Assembly: GCF_000423085.1 (NCBI RefSeq)
Contig: NZ_AUHH01000040.1
Coordinates: 1-41,631 of the forward strand
Direction of reading: 5' to 3'
Origin: Granulicoccus phenolivorans DSM 17626 = NBRC 107789 = JCM 15570
GTDB lineage: Bacteria > Actinomycetota > Actinomycetes > Propionibacteriales > Propionibacteriaceae
Length of the DNA: 41,631 nucleotides
Of this stretch, positions 29,986 through 39,013 are shown one piece after another. Within the stretch, counting starts at the first letter, position 1. Each line of letters starts with the position of its first letter. Below the pieces are notes generated by a model. The model searched no databases. It had not been told where the DNA came from and saw only the letters and a list, made by a program, of their open reading frames with translations. Both the position numbers and the translations under genes were made by a program.

Positions 29986-30372
29986 GGCACATCCCTTTCT
30001 GGATGCCTGATGGGGTTGGAGTTGAATACTCCCACCAGATCAAGTACACACTTCGACAAACATTTCGGCTACTGATTTCTGCGGAAGAGATTTGCTGAGC
30101 AAATGAGGTTTTGCGGAATTGGAACTATGCAAACTTTCGCGCGAAGTGGTCTATGTGAGGGAGGCGGTTGCCGGAGTTCAGACCTTGGAGGGGGTGGAAA
30201 GTGTAATCCAACAAGGCAGCATCTCGCGGAGTTTACCTGTTTTTCATCTTCCGTGAGTCAGTTTTTTGTGCGGTTCGCTGCTAGCTTTTGGGCGGAGGTA
30301 CCACCTCCCGGCAACGGAGCCGTTCGTCCAGTTTTTCGAACGGGCCGTCGGGTCCAGAAGGTGGCATGCCTC
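29986..30372. other. Divergent intergenic region before the glycosyltransferase
   Basis: No supported gene, although a plus-strand frame stays open. It is clearly lower in GC than its flanks. GGAGGT (30294-30299) and ACCTCC (30303-30308) form a small perfect hairpin, and short T-runs occur at 30239-30245 and 30262-30267. I see no recognisable c-di-GMP riboswitch. Confidence 0.55.
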
Positions 30373-32562
30373 ATGTCGTATGTGCCCAAGCGTGCCGTCA
30401 CGCCGCTGCCGGAGAGTCGACCGGCGCCGCATCGCTCCGATTACCCCACCTTCGCCCATGCCGCCCCGTCGCGCCTCAGCCTGGTGGTGGGGGTGGCTGC
30501 CCCCGTGCTCACGGTAGCCCTCTGGTTGTGGTTCGTGCTCGACACCGTACGCCGCCACGCTGTGTCGACCATCGCGGTGGATACCGTGCTCTGGCTGGTG
30601 GTCATGCTGGTGGCTGCCACCGCATTGTCGTTTTCCTCGGCGATGTACCTGGTCGGCCGGGCCGGCGCCCTGGTCCGGCTGCGTCGGCACCGCCGGCTCA
30701 GCCGGGGTGAATTGTTGGCCGCCTTCGCCGAAGATTCGTCGTCGATGACCGTCCTGGTGCCCTCCTACGCCGAGGAGCCCCGGGTGGTGAGCGCCACCCT
30801 GTGGTCGGCGGTGCTCCAGGAGTTCCCCTCCCTGCGCGTGGTCCTGCTCATCGACGACAAGCCCTTTCCCACGGACCCGGAGGTGCGGGCCAAGCTGGAT
30901 CTCACCCGGGAGTTGCCCGGCCGGATCGCGGCCACGCTGGCGGAGCCCCATCGATTCAGTACCCAGGTGCTCGAAGATTTCCTCGCCGCAGGCGACTCCG
31001 TGGTCACCCGGAATCAGCTCTTCGCGCTGGCCGGGGCGTACGAACGAGCGGGCCTGTGGCTCGGCGAACTTGCCCGGCAACAGCCGGTCGAGGACCACGC
31101 CGACGCGTTCCTGGTCGATCAGGTCTTCGTCGGGCTGGCCGACGACCTCATCCACGATGCCGACCTGCTGCGGGGACGCGCCGCCGATGACGACCTCCCC
31201 GACCGGGCGACGCTGCTCGCCGCGCACCAACGGCTGGTCCGGATCTTCTCCGCCGATCTGGACCTCTTCGAACGCAAGCGCTACGTGTCCCTCTCCCAGG
31301 AGGCGAACAAGGCGATGAACCTCAACTCCTACCTGTCCTTGATGGGTCGGGCGTGGTCGATCGAGAGTGGGGACGCCGGTGACGTGCTGGTTCCCGCCGA
31401 GGACCCGGCCCGGGCCGACCTGGTGATTCCGGACGCCGACTACGTGCTGACCCTGGATGCGGATTCCCTGCTGGTGCGGGACTACTGTCTGCGCCTGGTG
31501 CACGAACTCACTCGGCCCGGCAACGAGCGGGTCGCGGTGATCCAGACCCCCTACTGCTCCTTCCCGGGCGCACCCAGCCGACTGGAGCGGGTCGCCGGCG
31601 CGACGACTGACCTGCAGCACCTGCACCACCTGGGCAAGACCTACTTCGGCGCCACCTTCTGGGTCGGGGCGAACGCCATCATCCGCCGCGCGGCACTCAC
31701 CGACATCGAGCAGGTCAGCCTGGAGCGGGGCTTCGAGGTGCATACCTACATCCAGGACCGCACGGTCATCGAGGACACCGAATCCAGCATGGACCTGGCT
31801 GCCCGCGGGTGGAGCCTGATCAACTACCCCGAGCGCCTCAGCTACAGCGCCACTCCGCCCGACTTCGGATCCCTCGTCGTCCAGCGGCGGCGCTGGGCCA
31901 ACGGCGGGCTGATCATCATGCCCAAGATCGTCGACGTGCTGCGAGGACGCTGGGCGCGCCGGGAGCGCATCCGGGTCGGGGAGATCGCCCTGCGGATGGA
32001 TTACCTGGGGTCGATCGCCTGGACCGGGGTGGCGGCGCCGCTGCTGATGCTGGTGCCGATGGTCGGGGAGTTGCTGAGCCCGTACCTGTTCCTGACCGCA
32101 GCGCCCTTCCTGATCGCCCAGGCGTCGGACCTGCGCCGGGTGGGGCACCGCGCGCTGGATGTGATCCGCGTCCAGGCACTGAACATGGTGCTGCTGCCGG
32201 TCAATCTGGCCGGGGTCCTGAAATCGGTCCAACAGGGGATCACCGGGCGCAAGATCCCGTTCGCCCGCACCCCCAAGATCGCCGATCGGGTCGCCGCTCC
32301 CGCCGTGTTCGTGCTGCTGCCGTACCTGTTGGCGGGGGCGCTCGGGCTGGTGGCCGTCCGCGCCTTCCTGCTGGGCTATGTGCTGGGCGGCTGCTTCGCC
32401 GTCGCCGGCGTCCTGCTGGCCCTGGCCGGCACCGTGGTGTTCGTCGGTGTCCGGGACGGATTCCAGGACGTCACGATGGGCGTACGCCAGGCCCTCACCG
32501 CACCCGGGCGCAAGGCCAAGGCCGTGGAGCCCGCCCCGGCCACCCCGCAACTCGCCGGCTGA
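30373..32562 (+). CDS. Membrane glycosyltransferase family 2, cellulose-synthase-like
   Basis: A 729-aa polytopic enzyme, likely a processive synthase of a beta-linked polysaccharide. Two N-terminal helices (about 34-56, 66-90) precede a GT2 domain: VLVPSYAEEPRVV, a D-rich LLIDDKP, the DADS (about 362) that binds metal and nucleotide sugar, a catalytic ED near 467, and QRRRW (about 504-508), the acceptor-site QxxRW of synthases. Several C-terminal helices (about 545-700) form the export channel. A large insert (about 165-290) between the first and second motifs is not usual. I choose the Met at 30373 because it follows GAAGG and lies just before the first conserved part; the frame is open from 30103. 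The product is unknown. It converges with a hydrolase gene 13 bases on. Confidence 0.83.
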   Translation: MSYVPKRAVTPLPESRPAPHRSDYPTFAHAAPSRLSLVVGVAAPVLTVALWLWFVLDTVRRHAVSTIAVDTVLWLVVMLVAATALSFSSAMYLVGRAGALVRLRRHRRLSRGELLAAFAEDSSSMTVLVPSYAEEPRVVSATLWSAVLQEFPSLRVVLLIDDKPFPTDPEVRAKLDLTRELPGRIAATLAEPHRFSTQVLEDFLAAGDSVVTRNQLFALAGAYERAGLWLGELARQQPVEDHADAFLVDQVFVGLADDLIHDADLLRGRAADDDLPDRATLLAAHQRLVRIFSADLDLFERKRYVSLSQEANKAMNLNSYLSLMGRAWSIESGDAGDVLVPAEDPARADLVIPDADYVLTLDADSLLVRDYCLRLVHELTRPGNERVAVIQTPYCSFPGAPSRLERVAGATTDLQHLHHLGKTYFGATFWVGANAIIRRAALTDIEQVSLERGFEVHTYIQDRTVIEDTESSMDLAARGWSLINYPERLSYSATPPDFGSLVVQRRRWANGGLIIMPKIVDVLRGRWARRERIRVGEIALRMDYLGSIAWTGVAAPLLMLVPMVGELLSPYLFLTAAPFLIAQASDLRRVGHRALDVIRVQALNMVLLPVNLAGVLKSVQQGITGRKIPFARTPKIADRVAAPAVFVLLPYLLAGALGLVAVRAFLLGYVLGGCFAVAGVLLALAGTVVFVGVRDGFQDVTMGVRQALTAPGRKAKAVEPAPATPQLAG

Positions 32563-32575
32563 CCCCGGTCGCGAA

Positions 32576-33385
32576 TCAGGCCGGATCGGTCCGGGCGACC
32601 CCGGCCGCCCCGGTGATCAGCCGGGTCAGGGTGGCATCGTCGACCCCATGCCATTCGCCGGGGACCACCACCGACTCCCCGTGCGGCAACGCCTCCGCGA
32701 GCTCGCGACCCCAGCGAATGATGGCGGGATCGGTCGTCTCGGAGGCGATGAACAGCGCCGGCTGCCGCACCGACGCGAACCGACGGGCCGGGGTGCCCGG
32801 CAAGAACTCCAACTCGTGCAGCAGCGAGGGCGCGTCGCGCAGGATCTCCTCGCTTACCGGCGGCAACTGGGCCATGACCTCCTCGGGGACCCCGACCACC
32901 TCGACGTTGAACCAGCGGTGCAGTTCCGCGGGCCCCGCGGCCAGGCGACGCCGCCCCTCGGCGAGGAGGGCCCGATCCGGATCGGGATCGTCGAACAACG
33001 GCGGCTCCAACACGGTGAGCCGGGCGATCGGCGCCCCGGCAGCGGCGGCGATCAGCGCCAGGGTCGCGCCGGAGGAGAACCCGTACACCGTCACCGGGCC
33101 AGCGGCCATCTCGAGGACTGCGATCAGGTCCTCCACCTCGCGCTGCACGTCATAGGGCTCGGTGTCTCCGCTCTCGCCCTTGCCGCGCCGGTCGTAGGTC
33201 CACACGGTGAAATGCTCCGCGAGCGCGCCGGGCAGGGTGGGTTGCATCGTGGTCGCTCGCGACACGCCCACGCAATGAATCATCACCAGATCCGGGCCGG
33301 CACCCAACCGGGTCCAGGCGATCGGGGTGCCGTCGGCGGAGGTCGCGACGCCGGTGGTCTCGATGGTGTCGGACGCAGTGCTCAT
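32576..33385 (-). CDS. Alpha/beta hydrolase
   Basis: A 269-aa cytosolic hydrolase with oxyanion segment HCVGVSR, nucleophile Ser104 in GFSSGAT, an acid in the ASETTD region and His246 (GEWHGV). The fold and length are those of small esterases or epoxide/haloperoxidase-like enzymes; the substrate is unknown. The start at 33385 has GAGGAG five bases upstream. It is divergently transcribed from an HxlR regulator, sharing a 72-base promoter region, so it is the likely target of that regulator. Confidence 0.85.
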   Translation of the reverse strand: MSTASDTIETTGVATSADGTPIAWTRLGAGPDLVMIHCVGVSRATTMQPTLPGALAEHFTVWTYDRRGKGESGDTEPYDVQREVEDLIAVLEMAAGPVTVYGFSSGATLALIAAAAGAPIARLTVLEPPLFDDPDPDRALLAEGRRRLAAGPAELHRWFNVEVVGVPEEVMAQLPPVSEEILRDAPSLLHELEFLPGTPARRFASVRQPALFIASETTDPAIIRWGRELAEALPHGESVVVPGEWHGVDDATLTRLITGAAGVARTDPA

Positions 33386-33408
33386 GGGGACTCCTCGTTG
33401 AGTTGAGC

Positions 33409-33451
33409 TATGTTTAAAAGAGTAATAGATATGTTTTCAATAGTCTAGGCT
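33409..33451. promoter_or_regulatory. Divergent promoters with TATGTTT direct repeats
   Basis: TATGTTT occurs at 33409-33415 and 33430-33436, 21 bases (two helical turns) apart. For the hydrolase (minus strand) TTGAAA (33435-33440) and TAAACA (33411-33416) form a -35/-10 pair with an 18-base spacer, each overlapping a repeat. For the regulator (plus strand) TAGGCT (33446-33451) ends six bases before the ATG, so its mRNA may be leaderless. Confidence 0.5.
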
Positions 33452-33457
33452 GGCGCT

Positions 33458-34159
33458 ATGCCGATCAAGCGCACCTACGCCTCGCACGGGGATGCCTGCG
33501 CCACCGCCCATGCGGTGGAACTGCTCGGGGACCGGTGGAGCTATCCGGTCCTGCGCGAGCTGATGCTGGGACCCAAACGGTTCAGCGAGTTGGCGGCGGC
33601 GCTGTGGGGGATAACTCCGGCGGTGCTCACGGCCCGGTTGCGGCAACTCGAGGGATCCGGCCTGGTGCGGCGGGTGACCCTGCCCGCACCGGCGCGCGCC
33701 ACGGCGTACGAGTGCACGCCGTGGGCGCGCGAACTGCAGCCGATCTTCCAGGCCCTGGGGCGATGGGCGGTGCGCTCGCCGCTCCGCGCGGACGCCGGGG
33801 GTGGGCTGACGCCGGATGCCATGGTGCAGTCGATGCTGACGATGGCCCCGGCGAGGACGATGGATCCGCCACTGGAGCTGGAGCTGGAGTTCGCCGACGC
33901 GCGTTCGGGGCCGGCCGCCGTGTGGTACGCCTACCGGCTGCGGTGGGCCGATCGGCTCGTCATCGAGCGCAGCACCGAACCCGACCGGGCGCGGGCGGGC
34001 GTACGCGGGGACTCCTCGGCCTGGGCCCGGGTGCTCTACGAGGACGCCGCGCCCGACGCCATGGAGATCACCGGCGACCCCACGGAGGTGGCCCGGCTGA
34101 TCGAGGCGTACGCCGGGACCGTCGGAAATGGTGCAGCAGACTCCGCTGGACCCGGGTGA
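33458..34159 (+). CDS. HxlR family transcriptional regulator with C-terminal extension
   Basis: A 233-aa protein. Residues about 8-105 are an HxlR winged helix (DACATAHAVELLGDRWSYPV, RELMLGPKRFSEL, GITPAVLTARLRQLE). The remaining 120 residues are beyond the usual 110-150 aa of the family and may be a ligand or dimerisation domain of the SCP2-like kind seen in some long HxlR proteins. The regulator is divergent from the alpha/beta hydrolase at 32576-33385, with candidate operator repeats between. Its last ten codons lie within one arm of a large inverted repeat (34125-34203), so the native C-terminus may have been altered by an insertion. Confidence 0.85.
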   Translation: MPIKRTYASHGDACATAHAVELLGDRWSYPVLRELMLGPKRFSELAAALWGITPAVLTARLRQLEGSGLVRRVTLPAPARATAYECTPWARELQPIFQALGRWAVRSPLRADAGGGLTPDAMVQSMLTMAPARTMDPPLELELEFADARSGPAAVWYAYRLRWADRLVIERSTEPDRARAGVRGDSSAWARVLYEDAAPDAMEITGDPTEVARLIEAYAGTVGNGAADSAGPG

Positions 34160-34203
34160 AACTGCCGCTGACTGGCCCCGGCGAAAATCTGCTGCACCGT
34201 TTC
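34125..34203. repeat. Large imperfect palindrome (REP/MITE-like) overlapping a gene end
   Basis: GAAATGGTGCAGCAGA (34125-34140) is repeated in inverse as TCTGCTGCACCGTTTC (34188-34203), 15 of 16 bases matching, with 47 bases between. The left arm is inside the last codons of the HxlR gene. The shape is that of a short mobile or REP-type element; I see no second copy in the window. Confidence 0.6.
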
Positions 34204-34271
34204 TTACGCTTGCGGTCGCCGGCCCGTGGGCACGACGGCCGGCAGGAGCGGAACCGCCCACCTCGGCGGGA

Positions 34272-34970
34272 TCAGGGTGCGGTCACGTCATGGGGTACCC
34301 GCTCGGCGATCCGAGCGGCCAGTTGGGGATCCGGCCCGACTCCCAGTTCGTGCTCGAGTGCTCGGGCCAGGTTCCGGTAACAGAGCATTGCCGCGTGGCG
34401 ATTGCCCTGCCCCAGATGGGCGTCGATCAGGGCGCTGACCGCCGACTCACACAAGGGGTCGGCCTCCACCGCCGCGGAACCGGCCAGGACGGCATAGCGA
34501 TACTGCCGCTCGGCGGCCATCGTGCGACAGGCCGCCTCCAACCCCTGCACCCGCAGGATCCGGAAACTCTCCTGGAACCCGCGGAGCCACTCCTCGTCCC
34601 AGCTCGGCAGGAGGTCGTTGGACAGCGCCAGGATTTCCCGGAGGCCCAGCTCGCTGCCGCGCAGTCCCCGAGCAGCGGCGGCCCGGGCAGCGGTCAGGTC
34701 CACGGTCGCGTCCAGGATCAGTTCGCCGTCCATGGCGATGATCCACCGCTCGGGCACGTGCCACAGGGCCCGGCGCAGATTGGTCCGGGCCTGCGCTTCC
34801 GGGAGGTCGGGCCACAGTCGCCCGGCGGCCTGACCCCGCGTGACCGGAGTCTCATGCACCGCCAGGAACGCCAACAGACGACGTCCGGGCTGTGGAATCG
34901 GAGCCTCCGCATGAACGGTGAGGCAGCCGAGGACCGCAATACGCCGCCGTGCTCTGACGAAGGAAGTCAT
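34272..34970 (-). CDS. SARP-like transcriptional regulator (wHTH plus BTAD)
   Basis: A 232-aa protein. Residues about 8-90 resemble the OmpR-type winged helix of SARPs (QPGRRLLAFLAVHETPVTRGQAAGRLWPDLPEAQARTNLRRALW, in segments). Residues about 95-228 match a bacterial transcriptional activator domain (DLLPSWDEEWL, CRTMAAERQYRYAVLAGSAAVEADPLCESAVSALIDAHLGQGN in order, ALEHELGVGPDPQL). SARPs activate secondary-metabolite and other accessory loci. It is divergent from the unknown cluster starting at 35313 and is the likely activator of that cluster. The start at 34970 has GGAG about ten bases upstream. Confidence 0.82.
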   Translation of the reverse strand: MTSFVRARRRIAVLGCLTVHAEAPIPQPGRRLLAFLAVHETPVTRGQAAGRLWPDLPEAQARTNLRRALWHVPERWIIAMDGELILDATVDLTAARAAAARGLRGSELGLREILALSNDLLPSWDEEWLRGFQESFRILRVQGLEAACRTMAAERQYRYAVLAGSAAVEADPLCESAVSALIDAHLGQGNRHAAMLCYRNLARALEHELGVGPDPQLAARIAERVPHDVTAP

Positions 34971-35312
34971 CTCGGTTTCTCCAAAGAATCCAAGTGCGCC
35001 GCCGGATCAGCGAAGGTGGGAGGACGCGGCGCTCGGCGACCACGTGCTTGCGATGCTCTCTTGATTTCAAGTTTTCCCCGGCCTGACGAGGCTGTCAACG
35101 CGTGCAATCGGGGGACAACCGGGTCCGCCCGGACGGACGCACGGCCGACGATCTCAGCACTCCGGAGGCGGCCGACCGGACGGTAGCCCGACGGGAGGCG
35201 TACCGGCCCGGGACATTACGGTCCGGCTCGCTGCTACGTCGGTAAACGGCCGCCTTGGTGTACTGGGAGGCGATCGCTGTGCCGATCGGCCCGCCGTGCA
35301 AGGAGGCTCGTG
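34971..35312. other. Divergent promoter region of the unknown cluster
   Basis: No gene. It should contain the promoters of the SARP gene and the cluster. Apart from an AT-richer patch near 35060-35076 (TTGATTTCAAGTTTTC) I see no certain direct repeats for SARP binding. AAGGAGG (35299-35305) is the ribosome site of the next gene. Confidence 0.55.
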
Positions 35313-37721
35313 ATGACCACTGTTCCGGAGACCTACGCCACGGCGTCCCCCGAGGCCTGGGAGGCGGACACCCCCTTTGCCGAGACGTACGCCGCCGAAG
35401 GGTCCGGCAGTGGTTCGCCGGCCACGGTCGGTGAGTCGGAAGGCTTCACCGCTTGGGAGAACGAGTCACCGTTCGCGGAGAGCGCGGCGGGCTTCACCGA
35501 GCAGAACCCCGCCGAAGCCCGGTTCGCCGAGGCGTACGACGAACTGCGGGACGAGGCCTTCGACGAGGCGGTGGCCGACCTGGTCGCCGAGACCGAGCAG
35601 GCGGTCGAGCAGCGCTTCGAGGCAGAAGCGCCCGCGTCGTGGGGCACCGAGCGGGAACGGTTTGCCGAACTCCACCTGGCCCCGGTGGCCCTGGAGGCCG
35701 AGCAGTACCTCAGTGCGGTCGGCGAGGCGCTGAGCGGCGCCGACGTCGAGACAATGGGACCCGAGCAACTCGAGAGGCTACTGGAGGCCGCCGAGTCCCA
35801 CCCGGTCGACCTCTCGCCGGCCTCCGAGAACTTCTTCGGGGCGATCCGGAACAAGCTGCGGCAGGCACTTCGCGTCGCCAAGAACGTCGCCGGCAAGGTC
35901 GGCTCGCTGGCCAAGGGAGCGTTCAACTTCGCTCTCCGAAAGCTCAAGGCCCTGGTCCGACCCCTCCTGAAGCGGGTGATCTCGTTCGCAATCGGCCGCC
36001 TGCCGGCTCCGTTGCGGGGCCCGGCCCGGATGCTGGCACAGCGGATCGGGCTGGAGGCAGAGGAAGAGGCACAGGTCAGCGACGAGGGCCGGACGGTGTC
36101 CCCGGCAGTACTCACCGACGCCGAAGCGTTGGCCGAATCCTTCGATGCGGCCCTGGCCGAGTCCCTTGCGACCCCGCCACCGGAGGGTGCCGAGTTCGAG
36201 CAGTTCGCCGAAACCCAGGAGGACGAGCGACCGCTGGAGGGTCTCGAACTCCAGACCCTCGCCGAGGCGCGGGCAGAGTTGGTGGACCGCCTCGGATCGG
36301 CCCGTGAGGGCGAAGACCTCACCCCGGCCATCGAAAACTTCATCCCGGCCCTGCTACCGGCGCTGCGGGTGGGGATCCGCCTGGTCGGCCGGGACCGGGT
36401 GGTCAGGTTCCTGGCCGGCTACCTGGCCAAGCTCATCGGCAAGTGGGTGGGGCCACAACTGTCCGGCCCACTCTCCTCGGCCATCGTGGATGTCGGCCTG
36501 CGGATGCTGACCCTGGAAGCCGAGACGGAGGCGGAGCAACCGGCTGAGGCCGCCCCGGCCGTGCTCGCGGCGACCGTCGAGGACACGGTACGTCGGCTGG
36601 CCGAAGCCGAGGACTATGTCTTCGACAACGAGGACCTGATGCAGTTGGCTGTGGCGGAGGCCTTCGAGCGCTCGGTGGCCACGAACTTCCCGGCGCGGTA
36701 CGTCCGCACGGCCCTGCAGCAGGCGCCCTCCCTCGGCGGGTCATTCGTGCCGCGGGGTGTCCGCAGCCAGCGGCCCTACCGCAAGTACACCCGGGTACCC
36801 ACCATCGAGGTGACCGAACAGACCGCTGAGGCGGTCCGCTCCTTCGGCGGCACCACCCTGGCCGCGGCGCTGCGCGCCCACGGGGTCCGTCTTCCCGCCC
36901 GGGTGCGGATGCACATCTACGAGGCCGTGGCGGGTACCACGCTGCCCCGGATCGCCCGGAACGACCGGGCGCTGGCGCGCCTGGGCGCCGGACCGGCGGT
37001 GTGGGCGAGATTGCACCCGCTGACTCCGCAGGCAGCGGGGCTGCTGGTGCGTGAGCCCCGCCTGGGAACCGCGGTGCCACCGATCTACCTGCGCTCGCGT
37101 CAGCGGATCGCCGTGGGGCAGCGGTTCTACTTCCTCGAACCGCTCCAGGTCGGGCAGGCTGCGCGCGGCGGGCAGTCCGGCCGCCCCAGCCAGGCGCGGA
37201 TCAGGATCGATCTGCGCACCGCCACCGTCACCACCGCGGTCTACCTCTCCGAGCCCGATGCCCAGCAGATCGCGGCGGCCGTCCAACAGGGCCGCGGGGC
37301 CCCGGTGTTCCTGCAGACGGTGGGCCGGGCCATCCGGGGGATCACCTTCGCCCCGGGTGATCGCTCGGTGAGCGTACGCGGCGAACTCGAGGAGGGCGAG
37401 GAGTTCGCGGCTGCCCTGCTCGGCCGGTTGGCGCCCCGCGTTCTCTCGGTTCTGCAGCGCCGGCTGCGCGCCTGGGCCATGACCATGTTCGCCGAGTGGG
37501 TCCGGGCCCGGATCACCGAGTTCACCCGGGCCGCGGCCGATCCCGCCGACGGCCTCACGCTCCGGCTGACCCTGCGCGCGGTGCCCGGCCTCGAGTTGGT
37601 GAAGGACGCCCTCGCCGGGCGGCTGACCCCTGAGGCACTGCGCCGGGTGCTCTCGGGAGACGCCTTCCGGGGAACACCGTCCGGCACGATCACCGTGGTC
37701 CCGGGGAGGCGGTGGAAGTGA
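35313..37721 (+). CDS. Unknown 802-aa protein with acidic PF-motif N-terminus and cationic amphipathic segments
   Basis: I do not recognise a named family. Residues 1-110 are acidic and aromatic, with recurring PF motifs (DTPFAETYA, ESPFAESAA) and AEA(Y/F)DE. Residues about 170-250 are strongly cationic and amphipathic (RNKLRQALRVAKNVAGKVG, then RPLLKRVISFAIGRL). A second hydrophobic-cationic region lies near 345-400 (LLPALRVGIRLVGRDRVVRFL). The rest (about 415-800) looks globular, with many Arg. No Sec signal and no true membrane helix is apparent; the amphipathic parts could insert into membranes. The ATG at 35313 has AAGGAGG seven bases upstream. It is the first gene of a tight cluster, and the next gene overlaps its stop (GTGA). 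Confidence 0.72.
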   Translation: MTTVPETYATASPEAWEADTPFAETYAAEGSGSGSPATVGESEGFTAWENESPFAESAAGFTEQNPAEARFAEAYDELRDEAFDEAVADLVAETEQAVEQRFEAEAPASWGTERERFAELHLAPVALEAEQYLSAVGEALSGADVETMGPEQLERLLEAAESHPVDLSPASENFFGAIRNKLRQALRVAKNVAGKVGSLAKGAFNFALRKLKALVRPLLKRVISFAIGRLPAPLRGPARMLAQRIGLEAEEEAQVSDEGRTVSPAVLTDAEALAESFDAALAESLATPPPEGAEFEQFAETQEDERPLEGLELQTLAEARAELVDRLGSAREGEDLTPAIENFIPALLPALRVGIRLVGRDRVVRFLAGYLAKLIGKWVGPQLSGPLSSAIVDVGLRMLTLEAETEAEQPAEAAPAVLAATVEDTVRRLAEAEDYVFDNEDLMQLAVAEAFERSVATNFPARYVRTALQQAPSLGGSFVPRGVRSQRPYRKYTRVPTIEVTEQTAEAVRSFGGTTLAAALRAHGVRLPARVRMHIYEAVAGTTLPRIARNDRALARLGAGPAVWARLHPLTPQAAGLLVREPRLGTAVPPIYLRSRQRIAVGQRFYFLEPLQVGQAARGGQSGRPSQARIRIDLRTATVTTAVYLSEPDAQQIAAAVQQGRGAPVFLQTVGRAIRGITFAPGDRSVSVRGELEEGEEFAAALLGRLAPRVLSVLQRRLRAWAMTMFAEWVRARITEFTRAAADPADGLTLRLTLRAVPGLELVKDALAGRLTPEALRRVLSGDAFRGTPSGTITVVPGRRWK

Positions 37722-38989
37722 CCGGCAGCCTGGTGGTCGCCGCCGATCCCACCCAACGACTCCGGGCGGCGGACCTGCAGCGGCAGACCGCCCACTGGCT
37801 GGCTGCGGCCACCACCTTCCTGGACGCGGAGGAGTTCGCGACCGCGGAGGCCTGGCGGTCGGTGGAGAGCCAGACCGGGCTGGGACTGCGTCGCCAATTG
37901 CACGAGGCGGTGCAGGACCTGCTGCGGTTGGGGCGGACTGCTCGGGAACTCGCCGGCCGGGCCGAGCGGGATCCGGCCGCGCTGGCGACGGCCGCTCGGG
38001 CGGTGCAGTTGTTCCGGCGCCGGTTCACTCAGGTGGAGACCACGCTGGAGTTCTTCGGGGACGCAGTGAACTCGCGGACCAGTGAGACCCTGCGGATCGT
38101 GCTGCGCCGGCTCGATCAACTCGCGGTGGCCAGCATGGCACCGGTCCTCACGGCTGCGGGCATACCGGTCCCGCCCGTGCTCACCTACGTGGACAAGGGG
38201 ATGGGCGCCTCCATCCTGCGAGCCGGGATCCGGTTGTGGAACCCGGGCACGGTCAATCCGGTGGCCGCGGTGAAAGTGGTCCGGCACAACCTCTACCGGC
38301 CCACCTCCCTGTTCCACGAGACCGGACATCAGGTGGCCCACCTGACCGGATGGGTGCCGAGCCTGCGTACGCGCCTCGTCCGGGCCCTCGCCGATGACGT
38401 GCACCTACAGCGGATGTGGCTGCCGTGGGCGTCGGAGATCGCTGCCGATGTGTACGCCTTCCTGCTCACCGGCTATGCCTCGGTGGCAGCGCTGTACGAC
38501 GTGGTCGGCGATGATCGCACCATCATGCGCTGGCCCCCGGGTGACCCGCACCCGGTCGGGTGGCTGCGTACCCGGCTGGGATGTGCGTTCTGCCGGGCTG
38601 TCTTCGGCGCCGGGCCCTGGGACGACCTGGAACGAGCCATGATGGCCGCGCATCCGGTCGACCGGGCCGAGCCGACGACGGCGGGGCTGTTGGCCCGCTC
38701 GGTGGAGCGGCTGCCGCAACTGGCCCATGCGTGCCTGAGTGCCCCGGTGCCGCTGCTGGCGGGCCGGCCCATGGCCGCGGTCCTCGACCCGCGCCGGGTG
38801 GCGCCCGAGGCGCTCGGCGAGCTGGAACGCACCGCCGGTCCGGCGCTGTGGCGGTCGGCGTACTGGCGGGGCGCCGAGGGTATCCGGATGATCGCGCTCG
38901 GTGGCCTGCGAGAAGCCGAGGACCCGGCCCGCTCCACCGAATGGATCGATCGAGCCCGCACCTGGATGACGACGGTTGCGGCCGCGTGA
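37718..38989 (+). CDS. Putative gluzincin metalloprotease, unknown cluster
   Basis: A 423-aa soluble protein with a zinc motif HETGHQVAHLTGW (His200, Glu201, His204) and a likely third ligand, Glu240, in ASEIAADVYAF, the order expected of gluzincins. Residues about 25-130 are helical and Arg/Glu-rich. A Cys-containing segment (GCAFCRAVFG) follows the zinc site. It has no signal peptide, so it acts inside the cell or is exported by another route. The start is GTG at 37718 overlapping the previous stop, nine bases after GGGGAGG; GTG at 37712 is an alternative. The protein could process other products of the cluster. Confidence 0.75.
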   Translation: MTGSLVVAADPTQRLRAADLQRQTAHWLAAATTFLDAEEFATAEAWRSVESQTGLGLRRQLHEAVQDLLRLGRTARELAGRAERDPAALATAARAVQLFRRRFTQVETTLEFFGDAVNSRTSETLRIVLRRLDQLAVASMAPVLTAAGIPVPPVLTYVDKGMGASILRAGIRLWNPGTVNPVAAVKVVRHNLYRPTSLFHETGHQVAHLTGWVPSLRTRLVRALADDVHLQRMWLPWASEIAADVYAFLLTGYASVAALYDVVGDDRTIMRWPPGDPHPVGWLRTRLGCAFCRAVFGAGPWDDLERAMMAAHPVDRAEPTTAGLLARSVERLPQLAHACLSAPVPLLAGRPMAAVLDPRRVAPEALGELERTAGPALWRSAYWRGAEGIRMIALGGLREAEDPARSTEWIDRARTWMTTVAAA

Positions 38990-39013
38990 GGCAGCGAGGA
39001 ACAGGAGACAGCA

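Noticed and set aside
30103-30372. N-terminal extension of the glycosyltransferase frame
   Set aside because: Low-GC sequence with no conservation-like features; a better start with GAAGG is at 30373.
30244-32550. 768-aa minus-strand open frame opposite the glycosyltransferase
   Set aside because: Antisense shadow, no motifs or ribosome site.
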